Shown one piece after another: positions 33,791 to 42,059 of a stretch of 64,000 bases of DNA. Numbering within the stretch: the first letter of the stretch is position 1; each line of letters opens with the position of its first letter. The DNA is taken from NCBI RefSeq assembly GCF_003067705.1, contig NZ_QANL01000001.1, forward strand, positions 930,001 to 994,000. The letters are read 5' to 3'. Source of the stretch: Planctomonas deserti (GTDB lineage: Bacteria > Actinomycetota > Actinomycetes > Actinomycetales > Microbacteriaceae). The translations under genes were made by a program, and so were the position numbers. Under the pieces are notes generated by a model. It saw only the letters and a program-made list of their open reading frames with translations. It had not been told where the DNA came from and did not search any database.

Positions 33791-34111
33791 GCGTGATTCA
33801 GCAGATTTGCCTCGAGATTCGTTCGACACCTCACGCAATTCAGCAAATGCGCTTCGAGGTCCTCCGCCAACCGACGCAATTCAGCAGATATGACCGATGG
33901 GCCGGCGTGTTGCGCCCGCACAACGGCGTGTCGGCTTAGATCTGCTGAGTTGCGTGGGGGGCAGGCCGGAATCTGCTGAGTTGCGTCAGGAATCCGCTCG
34001 GATCTGCTGGGTTGCGTCGGGAGCTGACCGGGATGTGCTGAGTTGCGTCGGGAGTGGGCCGAGATCTGCTGGATTGCGTCGGAAGCACGCCCCGAATTGC
34101 TGAATTGCGTC
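33791..34111. repeat. Phased inverted array of the same 17-base repeat (array B)
   Basis: The 471-base gap between pfkA and the AcuI-like gene holds three forward units and six reverse units. The forward units are 33791-33806, 33833-33848 and 33873-33889, ends 41-42 bases apart. The reverse units start at 33940, 33971, 34002, 34033, 34064 and 34095, an exact 31-base period. The core is the same as in array A (ATCTGCTGAATTGCGTC), but here the 14-base spacers differ from unit to unit, so the core has been conserved while the spacing has been kept. The orientation switch near 33890-33940 carries no perfect stem like that of array A. No gene is supported within it; short frames through it are repeat translations. 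Function is unknown. Confidence 0.9.
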
Positions 34112-34170
34112 GCGGCTTGCACCCCGCAACACGCCCCGTACCCGCCGCACCCGCGCCCCGCGACCGCGGA

Positions 34171-35196
34171 TCAGCCGAAGAGGATCGCGGCCTCGTCGTA
34201 GCGGGACTGCGGCACGGTCTTCAGGGTGCCGAGCGCCTCCGCGAAGCCGACGTGCACGATGTCCGTGCCGCGCAGCGCGACCATCCGGCCCCAGTGTCCC
34301 TCGACCACGGAGTCGACGGCGGCGAGCCCGAGCCGGGTCGCAAGCACGCGGTCGTACGAGGTGGGCGTGCCGCCGCGCTGGATGTGTCCCAGCGTCGTGG
34401 CCCGGGTCTCGATGCCGGTGCGTTCCTCGATGATGGGCGCGAGCATCTCGCCGATGCCGCCGAGGCGGGGCCGGCCGAAGGCGTCGAGACCGCGCTCGGA
34501 GTGGGCGTCGACGGCGGTGTCGGGCACGAATCCCTCGGCCACGACCACGAGCGGCGCGCGACCGCGGTTGTACGCGGCCTTCACCCAGGAGACCACCTGG
34601 TCCATGCTCGTCTTCTGCTCGGGGATGAGGATCGCGTGGGCGCCGGCGGCCATGCCGCTGTGCAGGGCGATCCAGCCGACGTGGCGGCCCATCACCTCGG
34701 CCACCATGCAGCGGCTGTGCGAGTCGCCGGTGGTCCGCAGGCGGTCCATGGCGTCGGTCGCGATCTGCACCGCCGTGTCGAATCCGAACGTGTAGTCCGT
34801 CGCGCCGAGGTCGTTGTCCACGGTCTTCGGCACGCCGACGATCTTCAGCCCCGCGTCCGTGAGCCGCTTGGCCGCGGCGAGCGTCCCCTCACCGCCGATC
34901 GCGATGATGGCGTCGATGCCGAGGCGGTCCAGGTTCTCGGTGATGCGCTCGACGCCACCGTTGCCCTCGAAGGGGTTCGTGCGGGAGGTGCCGAGGATCG
35001 TGCCGCCCTGCTTGCCGATGCCCTGGATCTCGCGGCGGGTCAGGGGCATGATGTCGCCGTCGACGACACCGCGCCAGCCGTCGCGGAACCCGACGAACTC
35101 CTGCTTGTAGATCTGCGTGCCCTTGAGGACGGCTCCGCGGATGACGGCGTTCAGGCCGGGGCAATCGCCGCCGCTGGTGAGGATTCCGATTCGCAC
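34171..35196 (-). CDS. pfkA: ATP-dependent 6-phosphofructokinase, group III
   Basis: PfkA phosphorylates fructose-6-phosphate at C1 in glycolysis. The 341-residue protein has ILTSGGDCPGLNAVIRG, GGTILGTSRTNPF, IAIGGEGTLAAAKRL, VPKTVDNDLGATDYTFGFDTA and VMGRHVGWIAL. Gly104 in GGEG marks an ATP enzyme, since PPi-dependent relatives have Asp there. Lys124 in PKTVDND places it in the actinobacterial group III, like Streptomyces PfkA. A GTG at 35196 gives the canonical start VRIGILTSGG. The in-frame upstream extension has no support. Array B lies directly after the stop. Confidence 0.95.
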   Translation of the reverse strand: MRIGILTSGGDCPGLNAVIRGAVLKGTQIYKQEFVGFRDGWRGVVDGDIMPLTRREIQGIGKQGGTILGTSRTNPFEGNGGVERITENLDRLGIDAIIAIGGEGTLAAAKRLTDAGLKIVGVPKTVDNDLGATDYTFGFDTAVQIATDAMDRLRTTGDSHSRCMVAEVMGRHVGWIALHSGMAAGAHAILIPEQKTSMDQVVSWVKAAYNRGRAPLVVVAEGFVPDTAVDAHSERGLDAFGRPRLGGIGEMLAPIIEERTGIETRATTLGHIQRGGTPTSYDRVLATRLGLAAVDSVVEGHWGRMVALRGTDIVHVGFAEALGTLKTVPQSRYDEAAILFG

Positions 35197-35323
35197 GCAC
35201 CCATTCTGCTGCTTGCGTCCGGTAACCCCCAATCTGCGCCCTGTGGGTCTCCTGGCCGCCGCGCGGCGCGTCCGCTCACCCAGGCCTCCCGCCCTGTGCA
35301 GGATTCAGGCGCAGGGGAGGCGC

Positions 35324-35755
35324 TCAGGCGTGCTGCGGTACCCGGGGCTCGGCGAGCGGGGGGCGCTCGACGTCCGGCGTCACGGCCTCGGCCGCATCGG
35401 TGCCGATCGCGATCTGCCGGTTCGACGCGTCCACGTGCACGATGCGCGGCTCGAAGTTCAGCGCCTCCTCGGTCGTGAGCTGACCGTAGGCGATGAGGAT
35501 CACGACGTCGCCGACGTGCATGAGGTGGGCCGCGGCGCCGTTGATGCCGAGAACGCCCGTGCCGGGCTCCCCGGCGATCGTGTAGGTCTCGAGTCTGGCT
35601 CCGTTGGTGACGTCGACGATGCTGACCCGCTCGCCGGGGAGGATGCCCGCGGCGTCGAGGAGGTCGTGGTCGACGGTCACCGAGCCGACGTAGTGCAGGT
35701 CCGCGTGGGTGACGGTCGCGCGGTGGATCTTTGCGGTGAGCATGGTGCGGAGCAT
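35324..35755 (-). CDS. panD: Aspartate 1-decarboxylase proenzyme
   Basis: PanD makes beta-alanine from aspartate for pantothenate synthesis. The 143-residue proenzyme begins [20 protein letters not shown] like mycobacterial PanD. It has the self-cleavage site HYVGSV with Gly24-Ser25, where Ser25 becomes the pyruvoyl group. [22 protein letters not shown] and the catalytic-region NGAAA follow. The start was chosen by this family N-terminus rather than the longer frame. The C-terminal 15 residues are proline-rich and variable. No panC or panB is adjacent. Autocleavage in actinobacteria is spontaneous or helped by an acetyltransferase-like factor not seen here. Confidence 0.95.
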   Translation of the reverse strand: MLRTMLTAKIHRATVTHADLHYVGSVTVDHDLLDAAGILPGERVSIVDVTNGARLETYTIAGEPGTGVLGINGAAAHLMHVGDVVILIAYGQLTTEEALNFEPRIVHVDASNRQIAIGTDAAEAVTPDVERPPLAEPRVPQHA

Positions 35756-35875
35756 GTATCCATGGTGACCGATTCCGAGGCGGCCATCGCCCACTTCACG
35801 CTCAGCGTAGAGGCCGCGGTTACAGTGGCCGGAGGGGCGCCGGAGGGCGGTGCCGGGACGCGATGGAACGATGCG

Positions 35876-36406
35876 ATGACCGACACGGAGCGGAATGGGG
35901 CGGGGTACGCGGCGGTGCCCGCCGCACCCGTGTCACCCAGCTATCCCGCGCCCGTCGGGTCCGGTGCGCCGGACCCGACGACGTCCCCCGACGACGTCCC
36001 ACCGTCCGCGTCCGCGCCCCTGGATCCCACCCGCACCGCCGAGGCGAACCCGGTGCTGGACCACGCCTCCGTGCCGCAACCGGCGCGCCGCGACCCGCTG
36101 CCCGGGCGGGTATGGGGCATCGTGAGCCTCGCGCTGGCCGTGCTCCCCCTGCTTCAGCTGGTCGGTCTTGTGGCGGGGATCGTCGGGCTCGTGCTGTCCT
36201 CGCGCGTCGGGCGCCGCAACTGGTTCGCGGTGGCCGGCATCGTGGTCTCGTTGCTACTCATCGCGCTCGCCGTGACCCTCATCGTGCTCTTCGCCTTCAA
36301 CGGCTACGAGGTGTTCGGCGGATCGGTCGGCTCCGTCGTCACGGTGTGCAGCGAGCTCGGCCCGGGCGAGCACGTGGTCGACGGCCTCACCTACCGCTGC
36401 CGCTGA
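35876..36406 (+). CDS. DUF4190-type small membrane protein
   Basis: The 176-residue protein begins with about 85 residues rich in Pro, Ala and Ser. Two membrane helices follow, linked by the DUF4190 signature: [21 protein letters not shown], then [30 protein letters not shown] short exposed C-terminus contains two Cys ([21 protein letters not shown]) that may pair outside the membrane. Such proteins are common in Actinobacteria and uncharacterised. The ATG at 35876 was preferred over an upstream ATG overlapping the panD promoter region. It diverges from panD and converges with the stress-protein gene. Confidence 0.78.
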   Translation: MTDTERNGAGYAAVPAAPVSPSYPAPVGSGAPDPTTSPDDVPPSASAPLDPTRTAEANPVLDHASVPQPARRDPLPGRVWGIVSLALAVLPLLQLVGLVAGIVGLVLSSRVGRRNWFAVAGIVVSLLLIALAVTLIVLFAFNGYEVFGGSVGSVVTVCSELGPGEHVVDGLTYRCR

Positions 36407-36462
36407 TCCGCGGCCGGGAGACGAACGCGCGGAGTCCGTTCGACCGCTCGTAGTGGCGGCGC

Positions 36463-36927
36463 TCAGCCGAGCGCGCGCTCGCTGTTCCGGGTCGGGCGGC
36501 AGATCAGCACCGGGCACGGCGCGGAGTGCTGCACCCGCGACGCGGTGCTGCCGAGCAGGATCGTGGAGGTGAGCCCGCGGCTACCGGCGGCCATCGAGAT
36601 GAGGTCCGCGTCCAGGTCCTCGGCGGCGCGGATGATCTCCTGCGCCGGCGAGCCGCTGCGGATCTGCGTGTGGATGGCGGGCCCCCAATCGTCGAACTCG
36701 GCCGCGACGATGTCGACCGCGGTCCTCGCCTCGTCGCGGAAGCTGAGCTCCGCCATCTCGGTGGCCTTCTGCGGGCCGAGCTCGTTGGCGAACGGCACCG
36801 CCGCGTACGGGCTCACCACCGCGATCACCGTCACGTCCGTGATCTCGCGGGAGTCGGCGATCCACTTGAACTGCCGTGCGCCGACCAGGGATGCCCTGGA
36901 GCCGTCGGTGGCGACGATTACATGCAT
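36463..36927 (-). CDS. Universal stress protein (UspA family)
   Basis: The 154-residue single-domain Usp has the N-terminal VIVATDGSRASLVGARQ (Asp binds adenine) and the C-terminal ATP-binding glycine loop AGSRGLTSTILLGSTASRV, which fits G-2X-G-9X-G(S/T). It ends with HSAPCPVLICRPT. It should bind ATP. It starts three bases after the stop of the amino-acid permease gene on the same strand, so it is the second gene of that operon. Permease-Usp pairs are frequent, and the Usp may tune transport under stress. Confidence 0.92.
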   Translation of the reverse strand: MHVIVATDGSRASLVGARQFKWIADSREITDVTVIAVVSPYAAVPFANELGPQKATEMAELSFRDEARTAVDIVAAEFDDWGPAIHTQIRSGSPAQEIIRAAEDLDADLISMAAGSRGLTSTILLGSTASRVQHSAPCPVLICRPTRNSERALG

Positions 36928-36930
36928 GGC

Positions 36931-38397
36931 TCAGCTCTCCTTGTTTCTCGTGGACGGGGACGCCTCCGCGGTTCCGCCCGGGGATGCGGGGTGCTTCTTG
37001 CCGAAGAACCGCTGGACGAGGTACAGCACGCCGCCGACGGCCAGCAGGCCTGCCACCCAGAAGAGCGCGGCCGGGTCGTCGATCAGGGTGTAGGCGAGGA
37101 CGGCGAGGTTGCCGAGGATGCCGAGGATCAGCAGCGGGGTGTTCGCCCGGTAGACGCCGGGGCCCTCGTCCTTACCGCGCAGCTTGAGGCAGGCGACGAT
37201 CACCAGCGCGTAGATGAACAGCAGGAACACGACGGTGATGGTGGCGAGCCGGTCGACGATGTCGAGCTGCTCCTCGGCCGGCAGGTCCGACTGCGTGCTC
37301 CGGATCGCGGCCCCGATGATCAGCATGGACGCGACGACGATCCCGCCGAAGATCAGCGCGACGTACGGGCTGCGGCGCACCGGGTGCACCTTCGCGAAGA
37401 CGGCGGGCACCACGTTCTCGCGGGCCATGCCGTAGAGGATGCGCGACTGGGCGACCACGGTGACGAGGGCGGTGTTGCTGATCGCGATCATCGCGATGAT
37501 GCCGAACACGAACAGCATGATCGTTGCCGGGATGAAGAAGAGGTCGGCGTTGATGACCTCGAGCAGGGTGTTCCCCGCGAGGGTGGAGATGGGCACGGCG
37601 AGGGCCGCCGAGATCGAGACGAGCACGTACACGACGCCGGCCGTCAGCATCCCTCCGATGAGGGCGCGGGGGAAGGCGTGGGACGGGTCGATGGTCTCCT
37701 CCGCCACGTTGGCGGCGTTCTCGAACCCGGTCATCGCGAAGAAGGCCAGCGAGACGCCGGCGAGAACGGCGAGCACGGCGTTCCCCGCTCCGCCCTCCGT
37801 GGCGAACTGCAGGAGCACCGAGGGATCATTGACGCCCTCGACCAGGGCGATGACGCCGATGGTGATGACGATGACCAGGCCGCTCAGCTCGATGAACGTC
37901 ATCACGACGTTCGCCACGACGGACTCGGAGATGCCGATGAGGTTGATGGCCGTGATGATGGCGACGAAGATCACCGCCACGATGGCCGCCGCCCAGATCG
38001 CCTCCTCGCCCAGGCCGATCAGTCCGCTGAAGTAGCGCACGAAGCCGGACGCCAGGGATCCCACCGCCGCCATGTTGGCCGAGAGCATGCAGATGGTGAT
38101 GAAGAACGTGAGGAGCGGGCTGCGGAAGGCCTTGTTGATGTAGAGGGATGCGCCCGCGGCCTGGGGATACTTCGTCACCAGCTCGGCATAGGCGAGTCCG
38201 GTGATGGTGGCGATCGCGACGCCGGCGAGGAACGCCATCCAGAAGGCACCGCCGACCGCCGCGGCGACGAGCCCGACGAGCACGTAGATGCCCGATCCGA
38301 GGACGTCGCCCACGACGTAGAAGTACAACTGTTTAGCGGTGATCGAGCGCTTCAGCTCGCTGTGCTTGACAGTGTCGGGTGCCGCAGACGTGGCCAT
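36931..38397 (-). CDS. APC family amino-acid permease
   Basis: The 488-residue protein has twelve membrane segments. The APC signature at TM1 is LYFYVVGDVLGSGIYVLVG with the unwound GSGIYV substrate loop, and TM6 has the AFFAMTGFENAANVAEET loop, closest to cationic amino-acid (CAT-like) and basic-amino-acid permeases. The Lys after TM1 (ITAKQLYFY) is typical. TAGTGT sits seven bases before the ATG, suggesting a leaderless transcript. The Usp gene is directly downstream. The exact substrate is unproven. Confidence 0.88.
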   Translation of the reverse strand: MATSAAPDTVKHSELKRSITAKQLYFYVVGDVLGSGIYVLVGLVAAAVGGAFWMAFLAGVAIATITGLAYAELVTKYPQAAGASLYINKAFRSPLLTFFITICMLSANMAAVGSLASGFVRYFSGLIGLGEEAIWAAAIVAVIFVAIITAINLIGISESVVANVVMTFIELSGLVIVITIGVIALVEGVNDPSVLLQFATEGGAGNAVLAVLAGVSLAFFAMTGFENAANVAEETIDPSHAFPRALIGGMLTAGVVYVLVSISAALAVPISTLAGNTLLEVINADLFFIPATIMLFVFGIIAMIAISNTALVTVVAQSRILYGMARENVVPAVFAKVHPVRRSPYVALIFGGIVVASMLIIGAAIRSTQSDLPAEEQLDIVDRLATITVVFLLFIYALVIVACLKLRGKDEGPGVYRANTPLLILGILGNLAVLAYTLIDDPAALFWVAGLLAVGGVLYLVQRFFGKKHPASPGGTAEASPSTRNKES

Positions 38398-38404
38398 GGG
38401 GGTG

Positions 38405-38410
38405 ACACTA
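38405..38410 (-). promoter_or_regulatory. -10 hexamer for a leaderless permease transcript
   Basis: On the minus strand TAGTGT, then seven C-rich bases with no Shine-Dalgarno, then the ATG at 38397. Confidence 0.45.
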
Positions 38411-38541
38411 CGCCCTGAGGGGCCCGCGCTTGTTTCCGGCAGGAGAAGAGTTTTCCCGTACTTCGGCACTTCTCCTCGGGATCCGCGTGTCGAAGCGCGC
38501 CTGAAGCGCTGGGGACGGGGCGGCTGAGGCACGCCGACCGC

Positions 38542-39378
38542 CTAGGAGACGGCCGCGACCGTCTCGTCGACGAGCCGCGCGGCGGCGTCGAGCGTCGCGA
38601 GCAGGTCGGCGCTACCCGTGCCGGGCCCGCCGAGCAGTCCGTGCGCCCGGTCCGCGAAACCGCCCGGCGCGATCGAGAGCCGGCCCGCCGACGCGACCGC
38701 TCCCTTCTCGTTCAGGAGCCAGCGGCCCGCGCGGCCGTGCAGGGCGTGTGCGCAGAGCATCACGGCCCGGAACAGGCAGCCGGTCACGTACACCGCGTCC
38801 CCGCGCGCTGCGCCTTTCCGGGCGATGTCGATGCTGAAGCGCGCCTCCCAGAGCCCGGCGACGAGGGAGTCCGCGAGCGCGGGCGGGTAGTCGGCCATCC
38901 GCCCGCGCAGCCCGCCGAGGACGCCGTCCGGATCCGCGAGCACGACGGCGAGGGCGAGCTCGCCCGCGTAGGCGAAGCTCGCGACGCCCGCCGGGTGCCC
39001 CGCCTGGGAGTGGAACGAAACCCGGCCGGCGGCCGCGTCCTCCCACGACCGCTCCACGCGATCGAGGTCGCGGTAGATCCAGTCGACCGCGGACCCGTCG
39101 ATGGTGAGCCAGCCGCCGCCGTCGACCCACGGACCCCATCCCCCGCGCGCCGTGACGGTCGCGTCCGCTCCGCCGACCTCGCGCGCCAGCTCGCCGAGCC
39201 GCTCGATGTCGAGCTCCCGCCGGTAGTAGAGGCCGAGGTCCATGTCCGACTCGGGCGTGTGCTCGCCGCGCGCCCTGCTGCCGCCGAGGGCGACTCCGAC
39301 CACCCCCGGGACCGCAGCGATCCGGGCGGCGAGGGCGGACAGGGCGTCATCGTCGAGCACGCGCCCATCCTCCCGCAT
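38542..39378 (-). CDS. Nucleotidyltransferase-domain protein (aminoglycoside-type fold)
   Basis: The 278-residue protein has a nucleotidyltransferase active site in GVALGGSRARGEHTPESDMDLGLYY (residues about 28-52), fitting GSRARG...SDxDLG with both metal-binding Asp residues. A third acidic residue follows in WLTIDGSAVDWIYRD. The helical C-terminal half (about 140-278) is substrate-binding in relatives. The family includes AadA-like adenylyltransferases, but no resistance class is recognisable and it may act on another small molecule. The ATG at 39378 has no convincing ribosome site, and a GTG six codons later is possible. Upstream lie inverted repeats of the GAGCCTGTCGAAGG family. Confidence 0.8.
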   Translation of the reverse strand: MREDGRVLDDDALSALAARIAAVPGVVGVALGGSRARGEHTPESDMDLGLYYRRELDIERLGELAREVGGADATVTARGGWGPWVDGGGWLTIDGSAVDWIYRDLDRVERSWEDAAAGRVSFHSQAGHPAGVASFAYAGELALAVVLADPDGVLGGLRGRMADYPPALADSLVAGLWEARFSIDIARKGAARGDAVYVTGCLFRAVMLCAHALHGRAGRWLLNEKGAVASAGRLSIAPGGFADRAHGLLGGPGTGSADLLATLDAAARLVDETVAAVS

Positions 39379-39394
39379 CGAGCGGCCCCGGTAC

Positions 39395-39465
39395 GGTCCC
39401 TGAGCCTGTCGAGGGACGCCCTCAGACGGCGCAACCGCCGCGTCGCTTCGACAGGCTCAGCGACC
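39395..39465. repeat. Inverted pair of the GAGCCTGTCGAAGG repeat family
   Basis: A forward arm at 39395-39415 and a reverse arm at 39446-39465 can form a stem of about 18 bases with a 30-base loop, between ctaD and the nucleotidyltransferase gene. One base is missing in the forward arm (GTCGAGGG for GTCGAAGGG). Confidence 0.85.
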
Positions 39466-39502
39466 GAGGCGACCGTGGCGGCGACGGTGGAGTCCGGGCG
39501 GG

Positions 39503-41257
39503 CTAGCGGACGTTGCCCGCCTCGTCCTTGGTCGGGGTGTCCGGCGCATCCTTCACCGGACCGACGCCCACCGGAATGCCCGCCTCGGGGTGGTTCACGT
39601 CGAACGCCGGGGACTCGGACCGGATGCGCGGGATGGAGACGAAGTTGTGACGGGGCGGGGGGCACGACGTCGCCCACTCGAGCGATCGGCCGTAGCCCCA
39701 GGGGTCGTTGACCGTCACCCGCGGCGCCTTCCGCGCCGTCACCCACACGTTCAGGAAGAACGGGAGCATCGAGGCGGCGAGCACTCCGGCACCGATCGAC
39801 GACAGCTGGTGCATCCAGGTGAAGTTGTCGGTCGGGGTGTAGGTCGCGTAGCGCCGCGGCATGCCGTACGCGCCGAGCCAGTGCTGGATGAGGAACGTCA
39901 TGTGGAAGCCGATGAACAACGTCCAGAAATGCATCTTGCCGAGCGACTCGTTCAGCATCTTGCCCGTGAACTTCGGCCACCAGAAGTAGAAGCCCGAGAA
40001 CATGGCGAACACGACCGTGCCGAACACGACGTAGTGGAAGTGCGCGACTACGAAGTAGGTGTCCGAGACGTGGAAGTCGAGCGGGGGCGAGGCGAGGATG
40101 ACACCGGTCAGGCCGCCGAAGACGAAGGTCACCAGGAAGCCGATCGCCCACAGCAGGGGTGTCTCGAACGTCACCGAGCCGCGCCACATCGTGCCGAGCC
40201 AGTTGAAGATCTTCACGCCGGTCGGGACCGCGATGAGCATCGTGGTCAGCGCGAAGAAGGGCAGGAGCACCGAGCCCGTCACGTACATGTGGTGGGCCCA
40301 GACCACCGCGGACAGCGCGGCGATGGTGATGGTCGCGAACACGAGGGTCTTGTAGCCGAAGATCGGCTTGCGGCTGAAGACGGGGAACACCTCGGAGACG
40401 ATGCCGAAGAACGGCAGGGCGATGATGTACACCTCGGGGTGGCCGAAGAACCAGAACAGGTGCTGCCACAGGATCGCTCCGCCGGTGGCGGGGTCGAAGA
40501 TGTGCGCCCCGAAGATGCGGTCGGCCATGAGGGCGAAGAGCGCCGCGGCAAGCACTGGGAACGCGAGGATCACGAGGATCGACGTGATGAGCGTGTTCCA
40601 GGTGAAGATCGGCATCCGCCACATGGTCATGCCGGGGGCTCGCATCGTGATGATGGTGGCGATGAAGTTCACGGAGCCGAGGATGGTGCTGAAGCCCGTC
40701 ATGGCGAGGCCGGCGACCCACATGTTGCCACCGACGTTGGGCGTGAACGTCATGGTGGAGAGCGGGGTGTACGCGGTCCAGCCGAACGACGCGGCACCCT
40801 GCGGGGTGAGGAAGCCGGCGACCGCAATGGCCGAGCCGATGCTGAACAGCCAGTAGGCGAGGGCGTTCAACCGGGGGAACGCCACATCGGGCGCGCCGAT
40901 CTGCAGCGGCATGATCACGTTGGCGAAGCCCGAGAAGAGCGGGGTCGCGAACATGAGCAGCATGATCGTGCCGTGCATCGTGAACAGCTGGTTGTACTGG
41001 TCGAAGGTCTGGACGACCTCGAGGCCGGGCTCCCACAGTTGCGCGCGAATGATCAGGGCGAGCACGCCGCCGACGAGGAAGTAGAAGAAGGACGTGCCGA
41101 GGTAGAGGTAGCCGATGATCTTGTGGTCCGTCGACGTGATCCAGGAGACGAAGACGCTGCCGTGCCGCACCGGCTTCGACGGCAGGGCCGGCAGGGGAGG
41201 CGGCGGCGCGGCGGAGGGGCGGCCCGGTCTCGCCGGTCGACGGGTGATGGTGGTCAT
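39503..41257 (-). CDS. ctaD: Cytochrome c oxidase subunit I
   Basis: CtaD is the catalytic heme a/heme a3-CuB subunit of the aa3 terminal oxidase. The 584-residue protein has twelve membrane segments. Its heme a ligand His is in [37 protein letters not shown] holds the CuB His, the proton-channel Glu and the cross-linked Tyr. [10 protein letters not shown] has two more CuB ligands, and [11 protein letters not shown] has the heme a3 and heme a His ligands. GGGAGCGAGG precedes the ATG. No ctaC, ctaE, ctaF or qcr genes adjoin, so it stands alone. Either the rest of the oxidase is elsewhere or this is an additional copy. It was checked for missing ligands and none was found. Confidence 0.97.
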   Translation of the reverse strand: MTTITRRPARPGRPSAAPPPPLPALPSKPVRHGSVFVSWITSTDHKIIGYLYLGTSFFYFLVGGVLALIIRAQLWEPGLEVVQTFDQYNQLFTMHGTIMLLMFATPLFSGFANVIMPLQIGAPDVAFPRLNALAYWLFSIGSAIAVAGFLTPQGAASFGWTAYTPLSTMTFTPNVGGNMWVAGLAMTGFSTILGSVNFIATIITMRAPGMTMWRMPIFTWNTLITSILVILAFPVLAAALFALMADRIFGAHIFDPATGGAILWQHLFWFFGHPEVYIIALPFFGIVSEVFPVFSRKPIFGYKTLVFATITIAALSAVVWAHHMYVTGSVLLPFFALTTMLIAVPTGVKIFNWLGTMWRGSVTFETPLLWAIGFLVTFVFGGLTGVILASPPLDFHVSDTYFVVAHFHYVVFGTVVFAMFSGFYFWWPKFTGKMLNESLGKMHFWTLFIGFHMTFLIQHWLGAYGMPRRYATYTPTDNFTWMHQLSSIGAGVLAASMLPFFLNVWVTARKAPRVTVNDPWGYGRSLEWATSCPPPRHNFVSIPRIRSESPAFDVNHPEAGIPVGVGPVKDAPDTPTKDEAGNVR

Positions 41258-41406
41258 GGTCGCCTCGCTCCCGTGAGTTCACACGCAGGTTGCCCCCAAC
41301 ACAACCACCGGCGCGCCGGAACAGATAGAGGGGGTGCGGTGGGCGGCTACCTACTTCCTTCCGGAGGAACACTGAGTCGCGATCGGCGAGGATCGGCGGC
41401 GGTGTC

Positions 41407-41458
41407 GGGGGATGAGGGCGGCGGGGGATGAGGGCGGTGGGGGATGAGGGCGGTGGGG
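41407..41458. repeat. 16-base tandem repeat, three copies
   Basis: GGGGGATGAGGGCGGY is repeated at 41407-41422, 41423-41438 and 41439-41454, with four further G. It lies in the 256-base gap between ctaD and the thioesterase gene. Copy number may vary between strains. The rest of the gap shows nothing recognisable apart from the promoter hexamer. Confidence 0.85.
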
Positions 41459-41500
41459 TGAGGAGACCGCGCCGTGTCGGGCGCGGACGTGGGGCGCGGT

Positions 41501-41506
41501 TAGTCT
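41501..41506 (+). promoter_or_regulatory. -10 hexamer for a leaderless thioesterase transcript
   Basis: TAGTCT is followed by seven bases and the GTG at 41514. Confidence 0.45.
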
Positions 41507-41513
41507 GTCGGGC

Positions 41514-42059
41514 GTGCACCTCCTGTTCCGCACCCTCCTGCACTCGGTGCTCGCCGCGCTTCGGCCGTCCGTCGGCGCCTACGAGGTCGCCCGAGCGCGC
41601 TTCCTCGTGCTGCCGACGGATCTCGACGTGTTCCGGCACATGAACAACGGGGTCTACCTCTCGATCCTCGATCTCGGGCGCCTCGAGCTGCTGCGCCGCT
41701 CGGGTATCTGGACGGTCTTCCGGCGGAACGGCTGGTACCCGGTCGTGGTGTCCGAGACGATCAGCTTCCGGAAGTCGCTGCAGCTCTGGCAGCGGTTCGA
41801 GGTCGAGTCCCGCATCCTCGGCTACGACGAGCGGGCGGTGTACGTGGAGCAGCGCTTCGTGCGCGAGGGCGAGATCTACGCCCAGGCCTTCGTGCGCGCC
41901 CGCATCCTGCGCCGCACGGGCGGCGTCGTGCCCATCCCGGAGCTGCTCGCCCAGGTTCCGCCCGCCCCCGCCGGCCTCCGGGTGCCCGACTGGCTGCTGC
42001 AGTGGGGCGAGGACGCCGCACTCCCGAGTACGCGCGCGGAGGCTCCGAGCACGTGGTGA
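41514..42059 (+). CDS. Hotdog-fold acyl-CoA thioesterase
   Basis: The 181-residue protein carries the hotdog active-site pattern TDLDVFRHMNNGVYLSILDLGRLELL (Asp and His-Met-Asn-Asn-Gly as in YbgC/FadM-type thioesterases), followed by the beta-sheet segment VVSETISFRKSLQLWQRFEVES. It probably hydrolyses acyl-CoA in the cytoplasm or at the membrane; chain-length preference is unknown. A GTG start follows a -10 hexamer by seven bases. The stop overlaps the glycosylase start as GTGA, which makes this the first gene of a four-gene operon. Confidence 0.87.
   Translation: MHLLFRTLLHSVLAALRPSVGAYEVARARFLVLPTDLDVFRHMNNGVYLSILDLGRLELLRRSGIWTVFRRNGWYPVVVSETISFRKSLQLWQRFEVESRILGYDERAVYVEQRFVREGEIYAQAFVRARILRRTGGVVPIPELLAQVPPAPAGLRVPDWLLQWGEDAALPSTRAEAPSTW

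Noticed and set aside
11634-34111. Arrays A and B as CRISPR arrays
   Set aside because: Units are 17 bases with 14-base spacers, orientation inverts within each array, and no cas genes are present.
33709-34122. 137-residue frame through array B with recurring DAIQQIP-like strings
   Set aside because: The strings are the 17-base repeat read in frame. The periodicity is in DNA, not in a protein.
34171-35196. PPi-dependent phosphofructokinase
   Set aside because: Gly104 in the GGEG motif indicates ATP use; Lys124 alone is normal for group III ATP enzymes.
38784-41639. 951-residue minus-strand frame across ctaD
   Set aside because: Antisense or out of frame to ctaD and the nucleotidyltransferase gene; Arg/His-rich shadow without domains.
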